Assembly (NCBI GenBank): GCA_048213135.1
Contig: PS015384.1
Span: forward strand, 1-61,848
Source of the DNA: Reclinomonas americana ATCC 50394
Taxonomy: Eukaryota; Jakobida; Jakobea; Jakobida
Reading direction: 5' to 3'
Length of the DNA stretch: 61,848 nt
The translations under genes were made by a program, and so were the position numbers. Shown here piece after piece: positions 12,679 through 22,770 of this stretch; position 1 is the stretch's first letter, and each line of letters begins with the position of its first letter. Below the pieces are notes generated by a model that saw nothing but the letters and a program-made list of their open reading frames with translations, did not search any database and had not been told where the DNA came from.

Positions 12679-15600
12679 ATGAGGTGAGTGATGCGACCTC
12701 CCTTGTCTTCTCTCATTCCCTCTGTCTCTCTCCCTCACACACAAACACTCACTCACTGTGCACGTTGACACGACCGCAGCGACCTGGTTGGACAGGTTCG
12801 TCATGAGTGATCTTTGCATTCTCTCACTCAATCTCCGCTCACTGTGTGACTCGGCGAACAGCTCATGGAGATGGGCTACGATCGCGAGCGCGCAGAGATT
12901 GCCGCCTCGTCATCGCGCGACATCAACGAGGCACTGAGCATGCTCAATGTTTCGTCGGAGTATTGACTATGCTCCGCATCATCCTTCCCTCACGTTGTCG
13001 CCAACAACAGGGCGAGACAGAGGCCCCCAAGCCGCCAACCCCGCCACCACCACCACCACCACCAGCTGCGTCAGAGAAGACTGCAGCGGCGCCTCCTGCG
13101 GTGCTTGATCGTGTGCTGGTCGATGATGACGCGGGAGAGTCGTACCACTCGGTGGCGAGCTCGGCACCGGAGGGGGTGCCAGTGGGCGCGGTGAGTGTGC
13201 CGGGAGTCATGGACCACGGCGAGCATGCAGTGTCGGCGGTGAATCTGCGACGCGCACACTTGCTGTCGCCGGCGCGGCTGCGTGAGTATGGGTTGCATGA
13301 GCAGGCGGCGGAAGTGGAGGCCAGAGCAGCAGCAGCTGCTGCTGCTGCTGCTGGTGACTGTGCGTGGCTCCTCCTTGTCTCTCTGATCGTGGTCAATGGT
13401 CGCTGATGTGTAGGTGTGCATCGGTGTAGCTGCTGGTACCACAATGTCGAGTGTGGCGAGTGAGGACGATGACTCGGCGCGATCGTTTGTGCCGCTGCGT
13501 GTGCGTCCGCACATGCCTGTGTCGGTGGTGATTGATGAAGTGGCGAATCGGGGCCTCTGGCCGGCCGCCTCGCAGAAAGTGGTCGTCGGTCAGCTGTCGG
13601 AGAATGTTGCGTTCGTTGTCATCAGGTGTTTGTGTTATTGTGGCTCGTCCTTTACTTACGAGCTCCGCGCAGTTTATCTTCACGGTGGAGGCGCTGTTGG
13701 CCGACTGGATGATGCTGCCGGCTTGTGCGTCTCGTGTGCCTCTTTGACGGTGTTTTTCTCTGCACGGTGAATGACGCTGATTTGCAGACGGCATCAAGCG
13801 ACCTGTGTTGCTGGCGATTCGAGACTATCTGTGCGCCACGCTTGACGCAGACACACTGCGCAAGGTGCATGCTTGTTCCGCGTCGTTACACACACAGCAC
13901 CAGTTGCTCGCTCACTGATACAAACTCATAGCACTCGCATCTCGCCGTGGCGGATCCCGATGCGACGGTGGCCGCCATCACTACCCTGCTGACCTCGCAG
14001 ACGACACTGCCGCCTGCCGCCCTTCTCATGGCAGCATCGGCGACGGTGGCTCACAGTGGCGTGACAGCGGCGCTGGCCAACCAGATGCAGGGCGCGTCGC
14101 GCACCACCCCTGCGGCTCCAGCATCCGTGCCGCCTGCGGGTGCCTCGCAAGTGTCACAGGATACGGTCTCGTTGACCTCCACCACTGCGGCAGAGGCTCG
14201 CTCGGCCGCTCGTCGTGCAGAGCCCGACACGACACTGGAGGATCTCGTGCAGATCATTGATGCGTGCTCCAGGGGGCTGGAGGTGCACTTGACAGGTGAG
14301 TGGTGGCATTCGCACATCCGCCCTGTGTTACTAGTCATTGAGTCGATGCCACGCGCTGCAGACAATGTGCTTGGTCGCGGGAGCTTTGGTGAAGTGGTGT
14401 TGGGATTCATCGAGACGGACCAGAATCCGGCCGGACATGTGGAGGTGGCAGTGAAGCGCATCCCGGTCGGTGGCGCGCGGTCGTCTGGTCAGCTGCGCGA
14501 CGTGGCGAATGAGATTGAGTTGTTGTCGAACCTCACCGGTCATCGTAATCTCGTGCAACTGTTTGGTGCGTTTTTTTGGGGGAGATCTGTGCGACCTCAG
14601 GAGAGCGTCGCAGCCTCATCCGTGGTTCGCTCCCTGCAGATGTGCAGTACGACGAGAAGCGTTCCGAGGTCCTCTTCGTGATGGAGCTGTGCACCGGAAA
14701 CGCACTCTCCGACTACATTCACGACTACTACGAGGAGCACGAGGGTGGTCAGATTCCGCTGGAGACCATTCGCGACTTTACCTCACAGCTGCTGTGGTAC
14801 GTCTGCGTCTGTTGTGGGAGTGATTCATTGTGCATACATGTTTTTCTGATTAGTGTTTTGCAGGGGCCTGTTTTGCCTGCACGACAACTTTGTCATTCAT
14901 CGCGATGTGCGTGTGTGTCCACTGCCAGTCGTAGGTTCGCCGAATGCTCACGCGTCTGAGTTGCTGTGCAGCTCAAACCGGCCAATGTGCTGCTCACTGA
15001 GGATGCCGACTCGGTGATTCTCAAGCTGGCAGACTTTGGGCAAAGCAAGATGATGGAGCAGACGACAGAGACGGCCACGGAGAATCGCGGCACGCCAGCG
15101 TACTGGGCACCGTTTCGTGCCCCCCGTACTCCCCCCCGATCTCACACGTCGCTCTCGTCTGACATTATGCACCAGGGAGATTTGCGTCGGCAAGCAGGGC
15201 AGCAAGAGTCACCGCTACGGCTTGCGTGCCGACGTGTGGAGTCTCGGTTGTGTGGTGCTGGAGATGGCCACCGGCAGCCGTCCGTATCCCTCGTACAACA
15301 AGGCAAGTGCTCCGCTTGTAGAATTGGCGCAAGTTCGCTCCCGTGTTCACGTCGTGCCTGCAGTTCCAAATCGTCACCGCTCACATGCGCGGTGAGCTGC
15401 CAGAGATTCCGGCGTCGTTGCCGGAGCAGCTGCAGTCGTTCCTGCGCGAGTGCCTGCAAGGGTGAGGTCGCGCAGTGCATGCGACAATCATGCCTCTTTG
15501 TTGACCACTCTGCAGTGATCCCAAGAAACGGCCGTCGGTGGCCGAGCTCATGACGCATCCGTTTGTGGTGGAGAGCTGGGAAGACATTGACGAGGTGCAG

Positions 15601-16488
15601 GATGCTGCTGACCGAGCCACCCACCTTAGACGCCGCTCCGAACCCGAGCCCGCTGAACCCGAGGCTGCTGCATCGCCCGTCGTAACATCGTCACTCGCGA
15701 CCGACAGTGCTTCCTCGGCTGCAGCTGACGCAGAGGTGTGTGTCGGTCCTCTCTCTCTCCCGACGCGTTGCAAGTTATTGTGAGCCTCATGTGCATTCGC
15801 GGGCACAGAGCTCGGTGCTGCGCACCGAGGTGCGTGTGCAAACGTCCAAGGAGCTGACGCAATTTATGAATCGACTGCGACTGGAGGAGACGCAGCGTCG
15901 ACAAGAGTACGAAGAGGTTCCGTGAAGCTGTCTGTCTCTTTCTTTCTCTTCCCTGCTATTGACACGGCCGTGTGGCAGGCGTTCCGCAAACTCGCTGCCG
16001 AGAGGCGTGAAGTGGAGATGCAGCAGTCACGTGTTGCTGCGCAGCTGGACCTGGTCAAGCGGGAGAGAGAGCTGCTGGAGGAGGAGCGCAAACTAGCGCG
16101 CGAGGAGCACGAGCGTTGCGTTGTCTCGTGGGCGACGAGTCCGTGATTCGAGGAAAAATGTTCCTGACGATGCCCTCCGTCGACAGAGTACATCGCAGAC
16201 ACGGAGCGTGCACGACGAGACTGGAATGCCGACGAGGAACGGCGACAGAGGCTCATTGCGTTTGAGTTGTGGAGCAAGGTGCGCCGACCTGTGCTTGCGT
16301 GCATGCGCCGACGACACGCAAATCAATGTTCGCTGATCCAAAACCTCGCACAGCAAAATCAAGCCATCCGCAATGCCGCGCCCGGGCAGACCATCATGTT
16401 CCAGGGCAGCAACCATTTCGTGCCACCAAAGGGTCCCTTCAATGTGCCCTTCCCCGCGAAGCCGCAGACGCGACCGACTCCCCGTTAG
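12679..16488 (+). CDS. UBA-domain MAP3K-like protein kinase
   Basis: Ser/Thr kinase of the STE11/MAP3K type by general appearance. Exon 1 is only ATGAG (12679-12683); splicing gives MSDLVGQLMEMGYDRERA, a UBA domain (residues 1 to about 36) expected to bind ubiquitin. A Pro/Ala-rich linker and a helical region follow. The kinase domain (about residues 400-690) has the P-loop GRGSFGEV, the lysine in VAVKRI, HRDLKPANVL, DFGQS and GTPAYWAPE, then DVWSLGCVVLEM and DPKKRPS, so all catalytic residues are present. The C terminus (15700-16260) is a charged coiled coil ending in a Pro-rich tail. One intron (15303-15363) uses a GC donor, another (16115) a GTTGCGT donor. The UBA-kinase fusion could couple ubiquitin signals to a MAPK cascade; this is inference. 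Confidence 0.8.
15303..15363 (+). other. GC-AG intron in the kinase gene
   Basis: The exon ends AACAAG and the intron starts GCAAGT, ending TGCCTGCAG. Joining the exons gives SYNK-FQIVTAHMRG, exactly what kinase subdomain IX-X needs. The nearby GT would break the frame, so the GC donor is well supported. GC-AG introns are a known minor class with an otherwise strong donor consensus, as here. Confidence 0.8.
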
Positions 16489-16673
16489 TAACACAACAAG
16501 CAAGTGTACAATGTGGGTGATGTCGTGATATAGCTACACAGCAACAATAACAACAGCAACAACACAAGGGAGAGAAAACAAACACAGTCCACACGATCTT
16601 GTTTTCGTGGCTGCAGGCAACAACATGAACAAGGAACAAACAACAACAACAACAACATTTTCCCACCAACACA
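16489..16673. other. Convergent intergenic region with CAA repeats
   Basis: 185 bp between the kinase stop and the stop of the minus-strand UBA-like gene. Contains CAA/ACA-rich runs (16537-16565 and 16640-16660), presumably 3' UTR sequence of both genes. Confidence 0.6.
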
Positions 16674-17282
16674 TCACAAGACCACACAGTCCTTGTTGCG
16701 CCGGCTTTCCTCGTCCTTCTTTTTCGAGGCCCAGTGCGTATCCGCTTGGAACGCCTGTACTGCGCGCTCCAGCTGACCGTCATGCTCGTCCAGGTAGTAA
16801 CTGCACGCAGGGTGGATTCATGATCAGCACCGACAATAACAACAACGAGTCACGCTTTGCGGCACGAAACTTGGCCTCCTCGCGTGTCGCATTCGTCTCC
16901 TTCATAAACTGCCTGACGAGCGCCGCTCGTTGCATAGCAGCCACCACCTCTGGCGACTGCGGCGGCGGAGTGGGCACTGCCGACGCCAGCGCCGTGGGAA
17001 TGAGAATCACCGGACGCTGAAGCAGCACATCGAGATTGCCGACACACGAATTNNNNNNNNNNNNNNNNNNNNNNNNNNNNNNNNNNNNNNNNNNNNNNNN
17101 NNNNNNNNNNNNNNNNNNNNNNNNNNNNNNNNNNNNNNNNCAGTCATACTCCTTGTCTCTCTTTCTCACGAAACTTGCGCCGGCAGCTGTGAGCTCTTTG
17201 CGTCGCTGCCCTCGAGCAGGTTGCGCTCAAAGATGGTGGCCAGCTCCGTGTCTTGGCCGGTCGATAGTCGCCGACGCAACAT
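16674..17282 (-). CDS. UBA-like domain protein, interrupted by an assembly gap
   Basis: Start ATG 17282. Exon 1 encodes MLRRRLSTGQDTELATIF and ends with a GTTTCG donor at about 17176. The middle is missing (N at 17053-17140). The next exon reads PTPPPQSPEVVAAMQRA and FMKETNATREEAKFRAAK; the last exon begins YYLDEHDGQLERAVQAFQ. Together the last two pieces form a UBA-like three-helix motif of the type found at protein termini (FMxxTxATxxxAxFxLxxxxxxxxxAVxxF). The stop is at 16674-16676. It probably binds ubiquitin or a related partner; the exact family is not clear because of the gap. It is convergent with the UBA-kinase and divergent from the gene at 17482. Confidence 0.65.
17053..17140. other. 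Assembly gap (88 N)
   Basis: Lies inside the UBA-like gene; the true length is unknown. Confidence 0.99.
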
Positions 17283-17337
17283 CTGTGGGAAAACGAAAAA
17301 CGCGGACAATGGACAAATGGACAGCCGGAAAAACGCA

Positions 17338-17345
17338 TGACGTCA
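17338..17345. promoter_or_regulatory. Palindromic CRE site (TGACGTCA) with nearby CCAAT box
   Basis: A perfect cAMP-response-element palindrome sits in the 199-bp divergent promoter between start codons 17282 (-) and 17482 (+), and a CCAAT box lies at 17362-17366. TGACGTCA is the classic binding site of bZIP factors of the CREB/ATF class. Whether it is used in this organism is inference from sequence and position. Confidence 0.55.
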
Positions 17346-17481
17346 TTTGTGGGGCGTTGATCCAATCCGCATTTGGTGGAGAAGCAAAGTGCGTTGTGCA
17401 GAACGGCGCAGCAATTCACCTTCTTGTCTCACTTTCTCCGCGCACTCTCTCTCTCTTTACCTTTTCACACAGAGTGAGAAC

Positions 17482-20400
17482 ATGAGTGCGGCATCTCGCA
17501 AGACCAGTTCGGCGGGAGCAGTGGCGGGAGGCGTTTCATCGGCGTCGGCATCGGGATCGCCTGGAGTGTCGCCGAGTGCGGCCACGGTGAATGTGGCCAG
17601 TGGATCAGGCAGTGGCAGTGGCAGTGGCGGCGGAGGTGGCGGAGCGGGGGCAGAGGGGCTGGAGGACGGCGATGGCATGGTGTTGGACATTTTCGAGAGC
17701 CTGTGGAAGAAGAACTCGGATGTTGCGTGCGTGCTTGATGGCACTACAAGGAGGGGTAACAGAGAGAAAAGAGAGAGGCGTTGGGCGATGTTTCTGTTTC
17801 TGCTGGTGTCAGGGATCCGATCCTGTTTCCCGCGCTCTCTCTCTCCCTCGCTGCTGTCTCACACTGGTGATCGCGCGTGTGCAGTTGACGAGTTGCCCGG
17901 GTGTGCGGATTCCCGATACAGTGGTGGTGCGTCCCCTCGCCCTCTCTCGCTCCTTCTCACGCTTTGTATTCACGTCCGATTCATGCATGCGTTAACACTA
18001 TTTCCCCTCTTGTCGTGTCTCCAGTATGGCCACAACTATGCACGGTGAGCTTGTCTATTGCCTGCCACTCTCTCCCTCTCAATTCTTCTCTTGTTTCGCT
18101 GATGGCTTGTGTGCAGAAACTGGTACTTTTACGACTCTCGTGCGGGTATGTTGAACAAAAAGGTGAAGAAGGAGCTGGACGCGAAGGTCATCTTTGAATC
18201 GTTCCGCAAGTCCGGCTCGCGTGATTGCGAGGTTGTGGCGCAGTACCACTCGTTCAACGAGGGTGGTGGACCGATTTCCATTGATTTCCTCACCGAGGAG
18301 GGACTTGGTGCGTTGCTGTGTGGATGGATGCGCAGTCTCGGGATGCAGGGTGGCCGACAATGTGTTTTTGTGCGCGTGCAGAGGAGTTCCTCTTCCGGCG
18401 AGATGAGAAGCAGGCACAGGGCATGCTGCAGAAGTTTGTCATTCCGAAGGGCGAGCACAATGGTGCGTGCTCTGGATGTGAATGCCTTGGTGTGGTTCGC
18501 GGTGGGTTGCTGACTGCCAGTCACCGCAGCCGTCATCCAGGCAGTGTGGACGCCGCGCGTGTGCATGGTTGAGCGTCGTGTCAACATTAACAAGCTGAGC
18601 GACCGACGCACTCCCATCCAGGAGAAGATCCTCACTTTTGAGGGCAGCTGGAAGAACACGCAAGAGAGTGCGTGTGGCCGAGTGTGTTCCGACTCACGTC
18701 CTCCACTGACTCTGTACTCCATTCAACAGTCTTGTGTTCACCCGTGGTCACTGAGCGCGTCAAGTCGATTTGCCAGGCCGTCGTGCAGCACGTTGCCGAT
18801 GTTCGCCACAAGCACATTAGCCGCATGGTGCTGTCGTTCAAGATCGACTCGCACGACACGCTGTGGCTGCTCTCGTGCACGTGCATGCGGTTCTTCTCCA
18901 AGGTAGTTTGGCGTCACGAATGCTCCATCGTGTGTCGATGCATCATCTCACATGCGTGCCAGAGCGACCCCAACTCCGACAAGGTGCCCGTGAATCTCAC
19001 GCCTTCGTACCGCATCAATCCAATCAAGGGCTCTGCCACAACGGCCGCGGCGGCGGCAGCTTCTGGTGCGACCAACCCCGACATACCACCCGTGCTGTGC
19101 TCCTCGTGCTCCAAGCCCACCGATCCCATGATGTGCCGGGTGACCTTTGACAAGGTCCTCGGCCATTACCGCGCCCTCGGTGCATTCCTCGGTGCGTACC
19201 TGCGTCTGTCTCTCCATGTTCTACACAGCAGTCGCTGACTTGCAAACCCGCTCGCACAGTGCACACAGCGGCGACTGAAGAGTTGGATGTGCCCGACGTG
19301 CAGCTGGCGTCGCAGCCTCCGCCGCGTGGTGCGTTTTTTTCTCTCTCACTGTTGGTGTCACATTCCATCCACCTTGTGTGTCTCACTCCTCTCCGCCTCT
19401 CGCGCAGTGCGCAAGGGTGCACGGTCACCTCCTCCGGCGGGCGACGGCGCCTCCGCGCCTTCCACCCCCTCTGCCGACCCAACACCACCGACCGGCGGTC
19501 TGGTGGAGAGGGAACCAGTGAGCGAGTCGTCGTCGCAGGCCGCCGACAGCGAGGAGGAGGAAGAGGAGGAGGAGTCTCGGAGACCTACATTCCTGCGTCG
19601 CGGTGATGGTGGAGCGGAACCCGAGCTCTCGGATGCCGATCGCAAGATTCTGGACGCGGCGTTTGCGCAGCTGGTTTGTTACACCAGCGCAGAGTGGGGA
19701 AGAGGCATGAAGGCCTCACTGCCTTGTGTGTCCTCTACAGGACGACATTGTGTACAATGCGTACAGCCACTTTTTGCGATCGAACCAGGAGTTCGTCTTC
19801 CGCATGCCACAGCTGCCGTCGTCGGTGGAACCGCGCGCGCTCGAGTCCGTGTTTGGCAATGTCAACATGCGAGAGCTCTCGGACCGACCCGGCTTCTTCG
19901 CCATGGGCAAGGAGGGGCGCGTCAGCATTGGCATGCTGCAGGCTCGCGTGGATCGTTTGAAGAATGCGCTCCTGCACGGCGTCAGTGGCTCACGGGTAAG
20001 TCGCTGTCTCTACACACGCACGTGTGTCTCTCTCCTTCCATCATTGTGTCTGATCATGAGGTCGCGTGCAGCACAAGCATACCCGCAAAGTGGTGGAAAC
20101 CGTTGAAGAGGTACGCCTTTTCTCTTTCCTATTATATGCCGGCGACACCAGTGCGCTGATGGACTCTTCATTCCCCTGCAGGATTCGCTGGAGACCAGCC
20201 ACGAGGGTCAAGTGCCACAAATCGTCAAGTACTTCTTGCCGGGAATCACATACGAGGATTTTACTGCGTTGGACATGACGCAACCACTGGCGCTCGACCA
20301 GGTCGCCAATGTGTGCCTGCCGTGCTTCCTCCAATTCACCCAACACGATGCCGCCGGCTCGGGCTCCGCGGCCGATCGCCACAGCCGACGAGTGCGTTTT

Positions 20401-20652
20401 ACTAGACGTTTTTTTCGCTTCCTCTCGCCTTCTGCTTAACAACCGTGTCTATTGCAGATGTCGCCACACCGTTCCAGCGCTCCGCCACCCGTGGCCGTGC
20501 GCGTCAATCTGTCACATACAATGCCGGCGCGGCCCAAATCCGGCCCGTCCTCGCGCAGTCCGCTGCGTCGGCGGGCCAGCCCACTGGCCGCCGCTCACCG
20601 ACCCTCCTCGTCGCCCACGCTGGTGCCCGTGCGCTTGCAGAGCACCATGTGA
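17482..20652 (+). CDS. Conserved eukaryotic protein of unknown function
   Basis: ATG 17482 follows a strong pyrimidine tract and CAG at 17473. A Ser/Gly-rich N terminus is followed by a conserved core assembled from several small exons: IPDTVVYGHNYARNWYFYD, VIFESFRKSGSRDCEVVAQY, EEFLFRRDE, AVWTPRVCMVERRVN, KLSDRRTPI and HISRMVLSFKIDSHDTLWLL. A Cys pair pattern (CSSCSKPTDPMMC, near 19100) could bind zinc. An acidic stretch (19550-19580) precedes a second conserved region (DDIVYNAYSHFLRSN), and the end is basic and Ser/Pro-rich. The splice joins are frame-consistent. The core resembles a protein family I associate with diverse protists, but I cannot name it reliably. About 800 residues. Confidence 0.7.
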
Positions 20653-20699
20653 GGATGTTCACATGTGTACGCCCTCTCTTCTCACCGCGTAATGTAAAG

Positions 20700-21906
20700 T
20701 TACTTGCTGTCAGTGTCGGTGGTGGTAGTGGTCGTCGTCGTCGAGGAGGAAGGCGACGGAGGAGCGACTGCTGTCGCGTCCAGCAGTGGCCGTAAAATGC
20801 GTCGCCGTGCGTTGGTGAACCACGTACGAACTTGTGACGGCGTCATGTTGCTCAGTCGAATCAGCAGCTCACGCTCCGACGGCGTCGGGTACGGGTTCTC
20901 GTAGTGCGTAAACAGCCAGTTCTTCAGCACATCGGTGCGGCGTCCAGACGAGCCTCCACGTTGCGCACTCGCCGTCGGCGATGTCACCACCGGCATCACG
21001 TGCACGTGCACGGGGCCACCATCGCCAGCTGCTGTCTCCGCCGCCAGCAACGATGCCGCCAGTCGTGCCGTGCTAGCCGCACGCTCCGTGACACTGTCAT
21101 TCGCACTGCTACTCTCCCCAACAAACACAACATCATCGTCATCAGCATCAGCATCCGCATCCGCATCCGCATCCGCATCAGCATCGTCAACAGCGGCGGT
21201 AGCGGCATCGTCGACAGAATCCTTTCTCCACTGCACAGTCAGCCGTCGCCGCGAGCGAACGTTGACGAACCTATTACATACGCCACACATTAGCGACCAA
21301 TGTAGCGAGAAGAGCCGGAGAAAGATGGACATACCAATTATTCACGGTGGCCAGTGGCAGGCTGCACACCTCTGCCAGCTCCTTCTTCTCGCTGTCCGTA
21401 GGGTACGGATACTCATAGTTTACGCGCAACCACAGCTCCAGCACCTCCACCGCCGCCTCCGGGAGCGACGATCGACGGTGTCTGGGCGGACGTTTCTCGC
21501 CTGCACCAACTCCAGTCAACAAACACTCTCACCATCACACATCCTGCACATGATGCATCACACCTTCTTCAGCAACAACCCACGCCGGTGGTATTGGCGG
21601 CGGCACTAGTACAGGTGCCGACGTTGACGCCCGCGGCCGAAATCGCACATGGTGGAACCGCAGTGGATTGCTCTCACTGTGTGCTATCCGCATGTGCCGC
21701 ACCCACTCGATGGCGCCACTCACGGCGACGGCACACACGGGACACGCAGCGCACTCTAGCAGCTCCGGGTGCGCCTTGCCCACATGCACACCGACAACGC
21801 GTGAGTCAGTGGAGGGACGGAAGTTGCACAGTGAGTGGCCACCAGCAGGCCACAGGAAGTCGTTGACACTCCTCAGCGACAGCGGGCATTGATAGTGCGT
21901 GCTCAT
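20700..21906 (-). CDS. C2H2 zinc finger plus two tandem TALE homeodomains
   Basis: Likely DNA-binding transcription factor of about 357 residues from ATG 21906. A C2H2 finger has C55, C58, H71 and H76 (CPVC...HMRIAH). Homeodomain 1 (about 120-180) has the TALE three-residue extension in YEYPYPTDSEK and the recognition helix NNWFVNVRSRRR, split by an intron after NNW. An Asp/Ala repeat linker follows. Homeodomain 2 (about 275-335) has YENPYPTPSER and TWFTNARRR. The tail is polyThr/Ser. Introns join in frame: donor after AEE at about 21562, and donor after NNW at about 21335 to acceptor 21272. The protein may start further upstream, because the gap begins at 22030. The stop is 47 bp from that of the converging neighbour. 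Both homeodomains keep the W-F-x-N-x-R core, so both probably bind DNA. Confidence 0.85.
21131..21188. repeat. GCATCC/GCATCA minisatellite in coding DNA
   Basis: Hexanucleotide-like repeat; on the minus strand it encodes the Asp-Ala linker between the two homeodomains. Confidence 0.9.
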
Positions 21907-22029
21907 ATGCGTCTGCCTCAACGTGGATGGGTGGAGGACAGATACCGACCGCTCGCCAACAGCAATCTGTCCCAGCAGCGTCTTTGTGTGAGAATGCTGT
22001 CGGCCTTCTCCCCGAGTGTGGCGCACTTT

Positions 22030-22770
22030 NNNNNNNNNNNNNNNNNNNNNNNNNNNNNNNNNNNNNNNNNNNNNNNNNNNNNNNNNNNNNNNNNNNNNNN
22101 NNNNNNNNNNNNNNNNNNNNNNNNNNNNNNNNNNNNNNNNNNNNNNNNNNNNNNNNNNNNNNNNNNNNNNNNNNNNNNNNNNNNNNNNNNNNNNNNNNNN
22201 NNNNNNNNNNNNNNNNNNNNNNNNNNNNNNNNNNNNNNNNNNNNNNNNNNNNNNNNNNNNNNNNNNNNNNNNNNNNNNNNNNNNNNNNNNNNNNNNNNNN
22301 NNNNNNNNNNNNNNNNNNNNNNNNNNNNNNNNNNNNNNNNNNNNNNNNNNNNNNNNNNNNNNNNNNNNNNNNNNNNNNNNNNNNNNNNNNNNNNNNNNNN
22401 NNNNNNNNNNNNNNNNNNNNNNNNNNNNNNNNNNNNNNNNNNNNNNNNNNNNNNNNNNNNNNNNNNNNNNNNNNNNNNNNNNNNNNNNNNNNNNNNNNNN
22501 NNNNNNNNNNNNNNNNNNNNNNNNNNNNNNNNNNNNNNNNNNNNNNNNNNNNNNNNNNNNNNNNNNNNNNNNNNNNNNNNNNNNNNNNNNNNNNNNNNNN
22601 NNNNNNNNNNNNNNNNNNNNNNNNNNNNNNNNNNNNNNNNNNNNNNNNNNNNNNNNNNNNNNNNNNNNNNNNNNNNNNNNNNNNNNNNNNNNNNNNNNNN
22701 NNNNNNNNNNNNNNNNNNNNNNNNNNNNNNNNNNNNNNNNNNNNNNNNNNNNNNNNNNNNNNNNNNNNNN
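22030..22770. other. Assembly gap (741 N)
   Basis: Hides the 5' end of WDR43, the divergent promoter, and perhaps extra 5' exon sequence of the homeodomain gene. Confidence 0.99.

Noticed and set aside
17482-20652. CSL/RBPJ transcription factor
   Set aside because: First impression only. The core lacks the RHR-like and beta-trefoil motifs of CSL and has no recognisable DNA-contact sequence of that family.
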